From assembly GCA_015231915.1 (NCBI GenBank), contig JADGAR010000014.1, positions 1-64,000 of the forward strand: a DNA stretch of 64,000 bases, written 5' to 3'. Shown here in pieces: positions 16,272-25,882 of this stretch. Position 1 is the first letter of the stretch. Each line of letters begins with the position of its first letter. The position numbers and the translations under genes are program-made. Source of the DNA: Magnetococcales bacterium. GTDB lineage: Bacteria > Pseudomonadota > Magnetococcia > Magnetococcales > Magnetaquicoccaceae. The notes below the pieces were generated by a model that was given only the letters and a program-made list of their open reading frames with translations, ran no database searches and had not been told where the DNA came from.

Positions 16272-17582
16272 CTACAATAACAGAGAACGCACCTCGCCCA
16301 CCAGAAACAAAGAACCGGTCACCAGGATCCGTCCCCCAGGGCCGGCGGAGCGGCGGGCCGCAGCCAATGCCTGCCTGGCGTCGGCAAGGCAGGTGACCGC
16401 AACCGGGGCATCGTTCCACAACCCGATCAGTTCGTCCGGGGAGCGTCCCCGTTCCCCGCCACACGAGACGGTGAACACCTCGCGCACCCAAGGGATCAAG
16501 CGATTGACCATATTCAGGCCATTTTTATGTTGCACAACGGAAAAAATCAAGGTGATGGGAACAAACGGCTCCCCCATGCCACCATTTTGCACCCAGCGGG
16601 CCAATGCCTCCATTCCGGAAGGGTTGTGCGCCCCATCCAGCCATACCGGGGGCGTGCCTGGAAAACACTCCAGCCGTCCCGGGTGATGGGCGTTGGCAAT
16701 GCCGATCCGGGCATGGGCGAGGGAAAGCCGCATCCCCGACTCCCGCAGGATCACGGCCCCCGCCATGGCCAGGGCGGCATTGGCGTACTGATGCAGGCCT
16801 GGCAGGGCCGGCGCGGGCAACCGCGCCCAGGGGCCACCCCCGGCCAGACGAAAACGCCAATCCATTCGCCCCGCCGGCTCCCGGCGCGGCACAACATGAT
16901 GAAAATCCCGCCCTGCCAGCCACAAGGGGGCACCCAGGCGCCGGGCCGTCGCCGCGATCACCCGTTGCGCCACCCACGAACCGGGTGCGGCGACCACCGG
17001 GACCCCCGGTTTCAGGATGCCCGCCTTTTCGCGGGCGATGGCGACCAGGGAAGACCCCAGATACTCCTCGTGATCCATGGCGATGGTGGTGAGCATGGCC
17101 ACTCTGGGGACGACCACGTTGGTGGCGTCCAGACGCCCACCCAGACCGGTCTCCAACAACACCAGCCCCGGCCCGGAGAGCGCGAACCGTCCGAGGCGGG
17201 CAAAATGCAGCAAGGCCGCAGCGGTGGTCAACTCGAAGAAGGTGGTCTCCTCCTCCGGGTCGGCGGCGATGACCTCCGTCAGCAGGGCGTCCAGGGCATC
17301 ATCCGTGATTTCCCGGCCATCGATGCGCATCCGTTCGTGAAAGCGAATCAGATGGGGCGAGGTGTAGGCCGCCACCGGAATCCCGGCTGCCAGCAGCATG
17401 GCCTCGAGAAAGGCGATCACCGACCCCTTGCCGTTGGTCCCCGCCACATGCACCACGGCCAGCCCCCGCTGGGGATCCCCCAGACGCGCCAGCAGACGCC
17501 GCACCGGGCGCAGACCCGGACGGATCATCGCGGGCGAGCGTCTGGCCAACAGCGCCCGCAACGCCGGAACCCGACCGATCAT
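16272..17582 (-). CDS. folC: Dihydrofolate synthase / folylpolyglutamate synthase
   Basis: A 436-residue Mur-ligase-type enzyme that adds glutamate to dihydropteroate and to folates. The P-loop GTNGKGS is near residue 50, the second motif LETGLGGRLDATN near 145, and the C-terminal Mur ligase domain contains DGAHNPSG. Its ATG directly follows the accD stop codon (TGA-ATG), so translation is probably coupled. accD-folC adjacency is common in Pseudomonadota. Confidence 0.94.
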   Translation of the reverse strand: MIGRVPALRALLARRSPAMIRPGLRPVRRLLARLGDPQRGLAVVHVAGTNGKGSVIAFLEAMLLAAGIPVAAYTSPHLIRFHERMRIDGREITDDALDALLTEVIAADPEEETTFFELTTAAALLHFARLGRFALSGPGLVLLETGLGGRLDATNVVVPRVAMLTTIAMDHEEYLGSSLVAIAREKAGILKPGVPVVAAPGSWVAQRVIAATARRLGAPLWLAGRDFHHVVPRREPAGRMDWRFRLAGGGPWARLPAPALPGLHQYANAALAMAGAVILRESGMRLSLAHARIGIANAHHPGRLECFPGTPPVWLDGAHNPSGMEALARWVQNGGMGEPFVPITLIFSVVQHKNGLNMVNRLIPWVREVFTVSCGGERGRSPDELIGLWNDAPVAVTCLADARQALAAARRSAGPGGRILVTGSLFLVGEVRSLLL

Positions 17583-18524
17583 TCAGGCGTCGATGAACGG
17601 CAATCTGGGTTCCTCGCCACGGCTCCAGCCGGTCTCCAGCACTCTGCCGTTGCGCCGGGAACGGGTCAGGCGGGAGAGAAAATCCGCCAGTTGATCGCGC
17701 ATTTCGCTGCGCGGACAGATGCGGTCCACAAAACCGTGTTCCAGAAGGTACTCGCTGCGCTGGAACCCCTCGGGCAGGGATTCGCGCACGGTCTGCTCGA
17801 TCACCCTGGGACCGGCGAAACAGATCAGGGCATTGGGTTCGGCCAGAATGATGTCGCCCAGCATGGCGAAAGAGGCCGTGACCCCGCCGGTGGTGGGATC
17901 GGTGAGGACCGAAATGAACGGCAAGCCCAGTTCCTCCAGACGGGTGAGGGCCGTGGAGGTGCGGGCCATCTGCATCAGGGAGAGGATCCCCTCCTGCATG
18001 CGCGCCCCGCCCGAGGCGGAAAAGACCACGAACCCGCACTCCTCCTCGGCGGCGGCCAGGGCGCCCTGAGCCACCTTGGCCCCCACCACCGAACCCATGG
18101 AGCCGCCCAGGAACTGAAAGTCGAATGCGGCCACCACCGCCGGCACCCCCTTGATGGTCCCCTTGAAAAGGCGCACGGCATCGTTGACGCCGGTCTCCTT
18201 CTGGGCCTCCCGCAGGCGGTCGCGATAACGTTTCAGGTCCTTGAACTTCAGGGGATCGGAGGGGTGCAGGCCGGCGAAAAGCTCCTTGCGGCCTTCCGGG
18301 TCCAGCGTGATGTCGATGCGGGCCTGACCGCTGATGCGAAAATGACGCCTGCAGTGGGGACAGACGTGCAGGTTGCGTTCCAGTTCCTTGTGAAACAGGG
18401 TCTGACCGCACGGCTCGCATTTGATCCACAACCCTTCCGGAGGATGCTGCGCGCGGGTGGCGGCCACCTTGATCTTGGGTTTGATGATCCGGTTGAACCA
18501 GTTCATGGGGGTATTCGTATTCAT
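17583..18524 (-). CDS. accD: Acetyl-CoA carboxylase carboxyltransferase subunit beta
   Basis: A 313-residue subunit that with AccA transfers carboxyl from biotin carrier protein to acetyl-CoA, the first step of fatty acid synthesis. The N-terminal four-cysteine zinc ribbon is visible as CEPC and CPHC (residues about 36-58), followed by the crotonase-fold transferase with FSASGGARMQEG and TDPTTGGVTASFA. The start at MNTNTPMNWF has GAGG five bases upstream; the ORF's earlier ATG overlaps trpF. It lies 10 bp after trpF and abuts folC. Confidence 0.96.
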   Translation of the reverse strand: MNTNTPMNWFNRIIKPKIKVAATRAQHPPEGLWIKCEPCGQTLFHKELERNLHVCPHCRRHFRISGQARIDITLDPEGRKELFAGLHPSDPLKFKDLKRYRDRLREAQKETGVNDAVRLFKGTIKGVPAVVAAFDFQFLGGSMGSVVGAKVAQGALAAAEEECGFVVFSASGGARMQEGILSLMQMARTSTALTRLEELGLPFISVLTDPTTGGVTASFAMLGDIILAEPNALICFAGPRVIEQTVRESLPEGFQRSEYLLEHGFVDRICPRSEMRDQLADFLSRLTRSRRNGRVLETGWSRGEEPRLPFIDA

Positions 18525-18534
18525 GTGCCCTCGT

Positions 18535-19200
18535 CTACTGGCTTGAGTTGTCTTTCCTTGAAAAGGCCTGGCGGACACGACGGACGAAGAGGGCCATCCT
18601 TTCGTGATCCTTGATGCCGGGGGCCGACTCCACGCCGCTGGAGACATCCACGGCATAGGGACGCACCTGACGCACGGCCATGGCCACGTTGTCCGGATCG
18701 AGTCCCCCGGCCAGAATCAGCGGCAGGGGGCATTGCAATCCCTCCAGCAGGTTCCAGTCGAAGGTGCGTCCGGTTCCCCCGTAATGGGACTCGCACTTGG
18801 CATCCAGCAGGATGGCGGAGACCGGGTAGCGATCCACGCCCAGCAGATCCTCCGGGCCGGCCACCCGAATCGCCTTGATCACCCGACCGGGCAATCCCCG
18901 GCACTCACCGGGGGCCTCGTCGCCGTGCAACTGGATCGCATCCAGGCAGCACTCCGCAACGACTTTGCCGATCTCCTCGCGGCTGGCATTGACGAACAGG
19001 CCGATGCTGGTGATGAACGGAGGCAGACGACCGACGATCTTCATGGCCCGGCGCGGGGGGATATACCGTTTGGAACGGGCATGGAAGACGAATCCCAGGG
19101 CGTCCGCACCGGCTGCCACCGCCGCCATGGCATCCTCGATGCTGGTGATGCCGCAGATCTTGACGCGGGGCAGACCCGAGCATGTGGTGGAACGGTTCAT
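18535..19200 (-). CDS. trpF: Phosphoribosylanthranilate isomerase
   Basis: A 221-residue TIM-barrel enzyme of tryptophan synthesis that isomerises phosphoribosylanthranilate. Motifs seen are VKICGIT (catalytic Cys near residue 16), DALGFVFHARSKRYI, AIQLHGDE and the phosphate-binding LAGGLDPDNV with VDVSSGVE near the C-terminus. The start was set at MNRSTTCSGLPRVKICG, 75 codons inside the ORF, because the upstream part is an antisense-like shadow of the acidic protein gene. trpF next to accD-folC recalls alphaproteobacterial trpFBA-accD-folC, but trpB and trpA are absent here. Confidence 0.95.
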   Translation of the reverse strand: MNRSTTCSGLPRVKICGITSIEDAMAAVAAGADALGFVFHARSKRYIPPRRAMKIVGRLPPFITSIGLFVNASREEIGKVVAECCLDAIQLHGDEAPGECRGLPGRVIKAIRVAGPEDLLGVDRYPVSAILLDAKCESHYGGTGRTFDWNLLEGLQCPLPLILAGGLDPDNVAMAVRQVRPYAVDVSSGVESAPGIKDHERMALFVRRVRQAFSRKDNSSQ

Positions 19201-19228
19201 GCTTCCGGCCTCGATGCGCGCGGCAGGT

Positions 19229-19585
19229 TCAACCACCGTCGTCCTCGTCCTCCCCCTCTTCGTCTTCCTCTTCCTCTTCTTCCTCCATCTCGATCCCGCC
19301 GACCACCCTGCCCAGAAAATCGCACAGTTTCTTGTTTTGTCCGAAGATCTTCTGGTCGGCCTTGAGGGCTTCGGCCAGGGTCGTTTTCGGGTCGAAACAG
19401 TAGCGCAGGGGTTCGTCCTCGGCAATCACGTCATCCAGGAGCCAGATCTCCCGCTCCTCGGGATACCACTCCTCGATCTTGAATTTCCGGGGTTCCTCCA
19501 GGCGGGTGAGGATCGGCGTCTTGTTGCCGAAATCGAGGGTGACGCTTTGACCGGGTTTGATTTTGGCGACTTCTATGCTTTCCAT
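19229..19585 (-). CDS. Conserved hypothetical protein with poly-acidic C-terminus
   Basis: A 118-residue soluble protein that I do not recognise. The N-terminal 95 residues look folded (IKPGQSVTLDFGNKTPILTRL; EEWYPEEREIWLLDD). The last 25 residues are almost only Glu and Asp (EEEEEEEDEEGEDEDD), encoded by a GAG/GAA-rich tract. The start at MESIEVAKIK was preferred over the ORF's earlier ATG because the extra 30 residues look non-coding and enter the upstream intergenic area. It lies 28 bp upstream of trpF and below a strong terminator, so it may be the first gene of the trpF-accD-folC transcript. The tail could bind basic proteins or metal ions; this is speculation. Confidence 0.7.
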   Translation of the reverse strand: MESIEVAKIKPGQSVTLDFGNKTPILTRLEEPRKFKIEEWYPEEREIWLLDDVIAEDEPLRYCFDPKTTLAEALKADQKIFGQNKKLCDFLGRVVGGIEMEEEEEEEDEEGEDEDDGG

Positions 19586-19675
19586 GGCGGCATCTTTATC
19601 TGGTTGGTGGAGAAGGGACCACGATCTCATCGCCAGACAAGATAACGAAATGGTGCGCAAGAGGCAACCGGGCAT

Positions 19676-19714
19676 AAAAAAAAACGCCGGGGCAAAGGCG
19701 CCCCGGCGTTTTTT
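19676..19714. terminator. Bidirectional rho-independent terminator
   Basis: A 13-bp stem is formed by AAAACGCCGGGGC and GCCCCGGCGTTTT around the loop AAAGGC. It is flanked by nine A on the left and six T on the right, so each strand gives a GC stem followed by a U-tract. It ends the minus-strand 83-residue gene just upstream and separates it from the acidic-protein gene. Confidence 0.9.
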
Positions 19715-19735
19715 CTCCCGGTCCCGTGCAGGCGG

Positions 19736-19987
19736 TCAGCCGAAGACCAGGCAGGGATTGCGCTGGGCGAGGAGCATCTTGTTCTCCAGTTCGCCGAGGA
19801 GCATTTCGGTCAACTCCTGGGCGATGCTGAGGTCCTGGATCCCCTCGAACAGACAATCGCCGATGAAGGGATGGTCGCTGCGACAAACGCTGTAGCCGTT
19901 GTCACCCAGTTGGATGTGGACCCGATTCTGCGCACCGTGGCACAGGCCGTGATCTTCCAGGTCCAGGGCATAATTTCCGATTCTCAT
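19736..19987 (-). CDS. Small conserved-looking hypothetical protein (83 aa)
   Basis: An 83-residue soluble protein that I do not recognise. A strong ribosome binding site (AAAGGAGAC) precedes the ATG and a clear terminator follows, so it is very probably a real single-gene transcript. It contains three cysteines (DHGLCHGAQ, YSVCRSDHP, IGDCLF) and several histidines in the first half, and a helix-like second half (IAQELTEMLLGELENKMLLA). The Cys/His spacing could bind a metal, but no known motif is matched. The 118-bp gap to dapB contains a palindrome with a plus-strand T-run near 20064-20096 but no clear promoter. Confidence 0.7.
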   Translation of the reverse strand: MRIGNYALDLEDHGLCHGAQNRVHIQLGDNGYSVCRSDHPFIGDCLFEGIQDLSIAQELTEMLLGELENKMLLAQRNPCLVFG

Positions 19988-20105
19988 GGTCGTCTCCTTT
20001 CACTAATCGACGTTCATTCATATTGCAAGATCGTTTTAGTCTCTATGCCGGATTAGACCAACGCCAGCGCGCAAAAGTTCCCGCGCTCTTTTTTCAGCAG
20101 TTTTT

Positions 20106-20915
20106 TCAGAACCCGAGAATATCGCCCATCGAATAGAGACCCGGCTGCCTGCCACTCACCCACAGGGCGGCGCGCACTGCGCCCGAGGCGAAGGTCATGC
20201 GACTGGAGGCGCGATGGGTGATCTCCAACCGTTCTCCCTCGCCGGCAAACAAGGCGGTGTGATCTCCCACGATATCGCCGCCGCGCACGGTGGCAAAACC
20301 GATGGCGCGCGGGTCCCGGGCGCCGGTATGACCCTCACGGGCATACATCGCAACTTCCTGCAAGTTTCGTTCCAACGCATCAGCGATCGCCTTGCCCAGC
20401 CCCAAAGCCGTGCCGGAAGGGGCATCCACCTTGTGTCGATGGTGGGCCTCGATAATCTCCACGTCAAAATCATCCCCCAACGCCTTGGCAGCCAGGGCGG
20501 CAATCTTGAACATCAAATTGACACCCACGCTGAAATTGGGGGCAAAAACGATCGGAATCCCGACACTGGCCGCCTGGATCTTCCCCCGCCCGGCGGCATC
20601 CAACCCGGTGGTGCCGATCACCATGGGCGAACCCGCATCCCGCGCCAAATCCAAATGCACCATGGTGGCGGCAGGCGTGGTGAAATCGATCACCACCTGA
20701 CCCGCAACAAAGGCAACCGTGGGATCACGGGAAATCGCCACCCCCAACGGACCCACGCCAACCACATCGCCGGCGTCCTGCCCGATCCATGGCGAGTTGG
20801 GATGCTCGGTGGCCGCCACCAGCCTGGCCACCCCTCCATGCGCCTGCAAGGCCTGAATGAGCATGCGGCCCATGCGTCCGCACGCGCCGACAATGGCGAC
20901 GGGAATCTTGTCCAT
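20106..20915 (-). CDS. dapB: 4-hydroxy-tetrahydrodipicolinate reductase
   Basis: A 269-residue NAD(P)H-dependent enzyme of the diaminopimelate/lysine pathway. The Rossmann motif VAIVGACGRMGRML is at the N-terminus. The active-site segment EIIEAHHRHKVDAPSGTAL carries the HHRHK catalytic motif, and IGTTGLD and APNFSVGVN are typical. AAGGA precedes the ATG. It follows dnaJ by 21 bp in the same direction, an arrangement seen in several alphaproteobacteria, so it may be read from the chaperone transcript. Confidence 0.96.
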   Translation of the reverse strand: MDKIPVAIVGACGRMGRMLIQALQAHGGVARLVAATEHPNSPWIGQDAGDVVGVGPLGVAISRDPTVAFVAGQVVIDFTTPAATMVHLDLARDAGSPMVIGTTGLDAAGRGKIQAASVGIPIVFAPNFSVGVNLMFKIAALAAKALGDDFDVEIIEAHHRHKVDAPSGTALGLGKAIADALERNLQEVAMYAREGHTGARDPRAIGFATVRGGDIVGDHTALFAGEGERLEITHRASSRMTFASGAVRAALWVSGRQPGLYSMGDILGF

Positions 20916-20936
20916 GAGAATGAATTCCTTGCGTAA

Positions 20937-22079
20937 TTACTTGGATGACATCTTGTCGAGGAAATCCTTCACCCGACCCAGGAACGAGTGCGATTCGGGC
21001 TGGGATTCCTGATTGGAAAGGGCCTCGAACTCCTGCAACAGCTCCTTCTGACGCTTGCTCAGGGTGACCGGAGTCTCCACACGCACCTCCACCACCAGAT
21101 CGCCGAACATCCCCGGACGATTCAGATGGGGCAACCCCTTGCCGCGCAACACCAGCCGCTTGCCGGTCTGCACCCCCGGCGGCACGGTGACGATGGCCCG
21201 TCCCACCAGGGTGGGAACCTCCAGCTTGCCACCCAAGGCGGCCTGCGGAAAGGTGATCGGGGCATGACACAGCAAGTCCGGCCCGAAGCGCTCGAAAATC
21301 GGATGGTGGGCGACATCGATGATGATGTACAGATCCCCCGCCGGCCCCCCCTGGGGACCCGCGCCCCCCTCCCCGCTCAAACGGATGCGGGTGCCGGTCT
21401 CCACCCCGGGCGGGATCTTGACCGTCAGGGTCTTTTCGGAACGGATGCGCCCCTGACCCTGGCACTCGGAACAGGGATTGCGGATGATACGACCCTGCCC
21501 GCGACAGGTGGGACAGGGCCGTGAAATGGAAAAGAACCCCTGCTGACTGCGAATCTGCCCGGAACCGCCGCAGGAGGTGCAATTCTCCGGGCCGCTGCCC
21601 GGCTTGGCGCCGCTGCCGCGACAGGAGTCGCACCGCTCGATGGCCGGGATGCGGATGCGCTCCGTGGCGCCATTCATGACGGTCTCCAGGGAGACGGACA
21701 TGTCGTAGCGAAAATCCTCGCCCTTCTGGGGCCCGCCCCGGCTGGCACGGCCCCCGCCGAAGATGTCGCCGAAAAACTCCTCGAAGATGTCCCCGAAGCC
21801 GCCGCCAAACCCGGACGGATCGCCGGAAAAACCGCCGCCGCCACCGCCGGCCTGCTGATTCAGGCCGGCATGGCCGAACTGGTCGTAGATGGCCCGCTTC
21901 TTCTGGTCCTTGAGCACCTCGTATGCCGCGTTGATCTCCTTGAATTTGGCCTCGGCGGTCTTGTCGCCCGGATTGCGATCCGGGTGGAGCTGCATGGCCA
22001 GCTTGCGGTAGGCCTGCTTGATGTCGGCGTCCGAGGCGCTGCGCGGGACGCCGAGGGTTTCGTATAAATCGTTGGCCAT
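20937..22079 (-). CDS. dnaJ: Chaperone protein DnaJ
   Basis: A 380-residue class A J-protein that stimulates DnaK ATPase and delivers unfolded clients. It has a J domain (1-70) with HPD in LHPDRNPGD, a Gly/Phe-rich region (about 75-110), four CxxCxGxG zinc motifs ([32 protein letters not shown]; about 150-220), then the C-terminal substrate domains. Its ATG overlaps the dnaK stop (TAATG), which points to translational coupling. Confidence 0.97.
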   Translation of the reverse strand: MANDLYETLGVPRSASDADIKQAYRKLAMQLHPDRNPGDKTAEAKFKEINAAYEVLKDQKKRAIYDQFGHAGLNQQAGGGGGGFSGDPSGFGGGFGDIFEEFFGDIFGGGRASRGGPQKGEDFRYDMSVSLETVMNGATERIRIPAIERCDSCRGSGAKPGSGPENCTSCGGSGQIRSQQGFFSISRPCPTCRGQGRIIRNPCSECQGQGRIRSEKTLTVKIPPGVETGTRIRLSGEGGAGPQGGPAGDLYIIIDVAHHPIFERFGPDLLCHAPITFPQAALGGKLEVPTLVGRAIVTVPPGVQTGKRLVLRGKGLPHLNRPGMFGDLVVEVRVETPVTLSKRQKELLQEFEALSNQESQPESHSFLGRVKDFLDKMSSK

Positions 22080-24022
22080 TATTTGCCTTTATCCGTATGA
22101 ACTTCCTCGTAATCGGCCTCGACCACATCCTCCGGCTTGTGGAAACCGGATTGGGGATTGCCGCCAGGCCCCCCGCCAGTACCGGCGCCGGCGCCAAAAT
22201 CCGGACCACCCGGTCCCGCCTGATCCTTGTAAACCGCCTCGCCCAGCTTGAGGGAGGCCTCCATCAAGGCCTGGGTCTTCTGTTCGATCGCCTCGGCATC
22301 CTCGCCGTTCAGGACCTCCTTCAACGCGGTCATGGCGCTCTCGATGGCCTGTTTGGTGGCGGCATCGATCTTGTCACCATGCTCCTTGAGGCTCTTTTCG
22401 GTGGAGTAGACCAAAGAGTCGCCGTGATTGCGCGCATCGATCAGACGACGCTTCTTGGCGTCATCGCTGGCATGGGCCTCGGCGTCGCGGACCATCTTGT
22501 CGATTTCGGCCTGGCTCAGACCGCCGGAGGCCTGGATCTTGATGGACTGCTCCCGACCGGTCCCCTTGTCCCTGGCGGAGACATGCACCAGACCGTTGGC
22601 GTCGATGTCGAAGGTGACCTCGATCTGGGGGATGCCGCGCGGGGCAGGAGGAATGCCCACCAGGTCGAACTGACCGAGCAGCTTGTTGTCGGAAAACATC
22701 TCCCGCTCGCCCTGGGCGACGCGAATGGTGACGGCAGACTGGCTGTCCGTGGCGGTGGAAAAGACCTGGGACTTCTTGGTGGGGACGGTGGTGTTCTTGT
22801 CGATCAGCTTGGTGAAGACCCCGCCGAGGGTTTCGATCCCCAGGGAGAGCGGGGTGACATCCAGCAGCAGGACATCCTTGACCTCACCCTTGAGCACGCC
22901 CCCCTGAATGGAAGCGCCAATGGCCACCACCTCGTCGGGATTGACCCCCTTGTGGGGATCCTTGCCGAAAAATTCCGCGACCAGGCTCTGCACCTTGGGC
23001 ATCCGGGTCATGCCGCCGACCAGAATGACCTCATGCACCTCGCGGGTGGAGATGCCGGCGTCACGCAAGGCGGTGCGGCAGGGTTCCAGGGTGCGTTGCA
23101 GCAGATCATCGACCAAAGACTCCAGCTTGGCGCGGGAGAGGGTGATGTTGAGATGCTTGGGACCACTGGCGTCGGCGGTGATGAAGGGGAGGTTGACATC
23201 GGTCTGGACGCTGTTGGACAGCTCGATCTTGGCCTTTTCCGCCGCCTCCTTGAGGCGCTGGAGGGCCATGTTGTCCTGACGCAGATTGATGCCGGTCTCC
23301 TTCTGGAAGGTGTCGGCCAGGTACTGGATGATGGCATAGTCGAAATCCTCGCCGCCGAGGAAGGTGTCGCCGTTGGTGGACTTCACCTCGAAGACGCCGT
23401 CGCCGATGTCGAGGATGGAGATGTCGAAGGTGCCGCCGCCCAGGTCGTAAACAGCGATGGTCTGGTTGCCCTTCTTGTCCAGGCCGTAGGCGAGGGCTGC
23501 GGCGGTGGGTTCGTTGATGATGCGCAGGACGTTGAGTCCGGCGATGCGACCCGCGTCCTTGGTGGCCTGACGCTGGGCGTCGTTGAAGTAGGCCGGGACG
23601 GTGATGACGGCATCGGTGACCTTTTCGCCCAGATAATCCTCGGCGGTCTGTTTCATCTTCTGGAGAATCATGGCCGAGACTTCGGAAGGGCTGGTCTTCT
23701 TGTCGGCGCAACGCACCCAGGCGTCGCCGTTGTCGGCCTTGATGATCTCATAGGGGACGAGCTTCTTGTCCCGCTGGGTCATGGGATCGTCGAAACGGCG
23801 ACCAATGAGCCGCTTGATGGCAAAAAGCGTGTTCTTGGGATTGGTGACCGCCTGCCGCTTGGCCGCCTGACCGACCAGACGCTCGTTGCTGGAGGTGAAG
23901 GCAACCATGGAAGGGGTGGTGCGGCTCCCTTCGCTGTTTTCGATCACCTTGGGGTCCCCGCTCTCCATGATGGCCACGCAGGAGTTGGTGGTGCCCAGAT
24001 CAATACCGATGACTTTGCCCAT
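22079..24022 (-). CDS. dnaK: Chaperone protein DnaK (Hsp70)
   Basis: A 647-residue Hsp70. The nucleotide-binding domain starts [13 protein letters not shown] and holds [11 protein letters not shown]. The substrate-binding domain begins after the linker [13 protein letters not shown], and the C-terminal tail ends in the VVEADYEEV-type motif. GAGGGA lies 8 bases before the ATG. The gene can be read from the hrcA-grpE transcript or from its own promoter overlapping the end of grpE. The open frame antisense to it (22097-24061) is the usual dnaK shadow. Confidence 0.98.
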   Translation of the reverse strand: MGKVIGIDLGTTNSCVAIMESGDPKVIENSEGSRTTPSMVAFTSSNERLVGQAAKRQAVTNPKNTLFAIKRLIGRRFDDPMTQRDKKLVPYEIIKADNGDAWVRCADKKTSPSEVSAMILQKMKQTAEDYLGEKVTDAVITVPAYFNDAQRQATKDAGRIAGLNVLRIINEPTAAALAYGLDKKGNQTIAVYDLGGGTFDISILDIGDGVFEVKSTNGDTFLGGEDFDYAIIQYLADTFQKETGINLRQDNMALQRLKEAAEKAKIELSNSVQTDVNLPFITADASGPKHLNITLSRAKLESLVDDLLQRTLEPCRTALRDAGISTREVHEVILVGGMTRMPKVQSLVAEFFGKDPHKGVNPDEVVAIGASIQGGVLKGEVKDVLLLDVTPLSLGIETLGGVFTKLIDKNTTVPTKKSQVFSTATDSQSAVTIRVAQGEREMFSDNKLLGQFDLVGIPPAPRGIPQIEVTFDIDANGLVHVSARDKGTGREQSIKIQASGGLSQAEIDKMVRDAEAHASDDAKKRRLIDARNHGDSLVYSTEKSLKEHGDKIDAATKQAIESAMTALKEVLNGEDAEAIEQKTQALMEASLKLGEAVYKDQAGPGGPDFGAGAGTGGGPGGNPQSGFHKPEDVVEADYEEVHTDKGK

Positions 24023-24079
24023 GATATAATTCCCTCGAGTGCATGCCTGAAATTGGGATGAATCCTTGTAACGGGCTAG

Positions 24080-24108
24080 ATATGGACATCCGTTCCCGGC
24101 TTGTCAAG
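24080..24108 (-). promoter_or_regulatory. Heat-shock (sigma32-like) promoter candidate for dnaK
   Basis: On the minus strand CTTGACA and TCCATAT are separated by 15 bases. This resembles the sigma32 consensus CTTGAAA and CCCATNT with one mismatch each. The -35 part also fits sigma70 (TTGACA), but no good TATAAT follows at 17 bp. The -35 lies across the end of grpE. No CIRCE operator is seen next to it. Confidence 0.5.
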
Positions 24109-24742
24109 AGTCCGGCGGGGAAGAATTCTCCACTTCGGCAGGCTGCAAAGAGACGCCGACCATCGAGGGACGCAGGAGCCGATTGTTGAGAAGATAGCCG
24201 GACTGCAACTCCCGCACCACGGTACCGGGAGGGACCGAGCCGTCCTCCACCTGCATCACGGCCTGATGGAGGTTGGGATCGAACGGGGCGGACAGGGCCT
24301 GGATGCGGGTGACCCCGTGGCGTTTGAAGGTGTTGTCCAGTCCGGTGGCCACCATGCGCACGCCATCGGTAATGGCGGTGATGGCGGGGTCGTCGCCGGC
24401 GGGTACGGCGGCCAGGGCGCGTTCCAGGTTGTCGGCAATTTGCAGAAGATCCTTGGCAAAGGCCTCGACGGCATACTGCCTGGCGTTTTGCATCTCCCGG
24501 TCGGTGCGCTGGCGCAGATTGCGCATGTCGGCCACGGCGCGCAGATAATCGTTGCGGTACTCCTCGGCCTTGGCCTGGGCCTGGATGAGCATTTCCATGG
24601 GCGAAAGATACCCTTCCCGGCTGGCGTCATCATCCGCAGGGGTCTGGCCGGCATCATCCCCGGCGGTGTTGTCGGTGAATTCCTCGTCGCCGGACAGTTC
24701 CTCGACGGATTCCACGGGGGGTTCTGGGGATTTCTTGGACAT
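24104..24742 (-). CDS. grpE: Nucleotide exchange factor GrpE
   Basis: A 212-residue DnaK nucleotide-exchange factor. After an acidic disordered N-terminus (residues 1-45) comes the long dimer helix (EEYRNDYLRAVADMRNLRQRTDREM) and a beta domain ending with the family signature (VVRELQSGYLLNNRLLRPSMVGV). The start at MSKKSPEPP was chosen over the longer ORF because the upstream part lies inside hrcA. It is 35 bp downstream of hrcA in the same direction. Confidence 0.96.
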   Translation of the reverse strand: MSKKSPEPPVESVEELSGDEEFTDNTAGDDAGQTPADDDASREGYLSPMEMLIQAQAKAEEYRNDYLRAVADMRNLRQRTDREMQNARQYAVEAFAKDLLQIADNLERALAAVPAGDDPAITAITDGVRMVATGLDNTFKRHGVTRIQALSAPFDPNLHQAVMQVEDGSVPPGTVVRELQSGYLLNNRLLRPSMVGVSLQPAEVENSSPPDS

Positions 24743-24777
24743 GAGTCGATCTCGATGCGGTTTGAATGAAGGGAACG

Positions 24778-25833
24778 TCACAATGGGGTTTCGGCATCGG
24801 CAAGACGGGCGCTGAGGACCTTGGCCGTGAATTCGACCAGCGGGATGACGTGGGCGTAATCGAGGCGGGTAGGCCCCAGGACGCCGATGGCCCCCGGACT
24901 GGTGCTGGCAGGACCGGTGAAACTGGAGGCCACCACGGCACAGCCGTCCCCCAGGGCCGCGCCGGCGCCGATGAACAGACGCACGCCCGGGGTCTCCAGG
25001 CAAAGATCGAGCAGCCTCGACAGGCGGCGTTTTTCCTCGATGAGGAGCATGGCCTCATGGGTGCGGCGCAGAACCAGGGCCGTGGCATGCTCGGTTCCGA
25101 AGGCGGGGAGCAGGTGCATGCGACCGTTGACGATCAACTCCTCGCCGGGGGTGCCGAAGACCGGCGCGGCCAGGAGATTGCCGCACAGCAACCGCAGGTC
25201 CCGTTCGCCCTGATCGACGGCCATGCGCAAGCGCTGCCTGGCCTCGAGGGGGGTGACTCCGTCCACCAGCCGGCTCAGGGTGACGCCATGGTGGTCGAGG
25301 TCGGTCTGGCTCAAGGCCCCTTCCATGTCGAAAATGCGCGAATCGATGCGCCCGGTGACGGCCACCAGCAGGGCCATGATACGGGTGGTTCCGGCGCGGG
25401 TGCGGTCGAGACGGATGAAACGGATGCCGCGCAAGGTGACGCCGCCCAGCCCCAGGGGGCGCACCAGGGAGGCGTTGGCGCACAGGGCCGCGACCACCCG
25501 ACCGGCCTCGACGAGCATGCGATCCGGATCCGGACGGCCCGCCTCGCAGGCGGCGAGGATGCTTTCCCGCTCCTGGGGCGCGAGGGAAGAGACCCGCGCC
25601 AGGGCATCCACGTAGACCCGCAACCCCTCCTCGGTGGGCGCCCGACCGGAGGAGTGGTGAACGCGATGCAGAAGGCCGAGCTCCTCCAGTTCCGCCATGG
25701 CATGACGGATACTGGCGGCAGAAAGGTCCATGCGGAACCGTTGACGCAGGGAGAGGGAACCGACGGGTTCGCCGCTGGCGATGTAGGACTCGACCACCTT
25801 CTTGAGGATGTCGCTTTGACGAGGCGTCAACAT
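24778..25833 (-). CDS. hrcA: Heat-inducible transcription repressor HrcA
   Basis: A 351-residue repressor of class I heat-shock operons that binds the CIRCE element. The N-terminal winged helix (1-80) contains ILKKVVESYIASGEPVGS and the family motif SAASIRHAMAELEELGLL, followed by the GAF-like dimer domain with LVRPLGLGG. No ribosome binding site is obvious. It heads hrcA-grpE-dnaK-dnaJ. I could not find a CIRCE repeat (TTAGCACTC-N9-GAGTGCTAA) in the window, so its target is probably groESL elsewhere. Confidence 0.95.
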   Translation of the reverse strand: MLTPRQSDILKKVVESYIASGEPVGSLSLRQRFRMDLSAASIRHAMAELEELGLLHRVHHSSGRAPTEEGLRVYVDALARVSSLAPQERESILAACEAGRPDPDRMLVEAGRVVAALCANASLVRPLGLGGVTLRGIRFIRLDRTRAGTTRIMALLVAVTGRIDSRIFDMEGALSQTDLDHHGVTLSRLVDGVTPLEARQRLRMAVDQGERDLRLLCGNLLAAPVFGTPGEELIVNGRMHLLPAFGTEHATALVLRRTHEAMLLIEEKRRLSRLLDLCLETPGVRLFIGAGAALGDGCAVVASSFTGPASTSPGAIGVLGPTRLDYAHVIPLVEFTAKVLSARLADAETPL

Positions 25834-25882
25834 GGGGCAAGCAGTCGTCCCGGAATGGCCATGGATCTAATGAAAGCATGCG

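Noticed and set aside
20060-20100. Rho-independent terminator for dapB
   Set aside because: The AGCGCG/CGCGCT hairpin has its T-run on the plus strand only, whereas dapB is read from the minus strand; both neighbours are minus-strand genes.
24030-24060. CIRCE operator upstream of dnaK
   Set aside because: Only a single GAGTGC half-site is present; the second arm with a 9-bp spacer is missing.
22097-24061. 654-codon plus-strand ORF opposite dnaK
   Set aside because: Full-length antisense frame created by GC-rich codon use of dnaK; its product is low complexity and dnaK itself is unmistakable.
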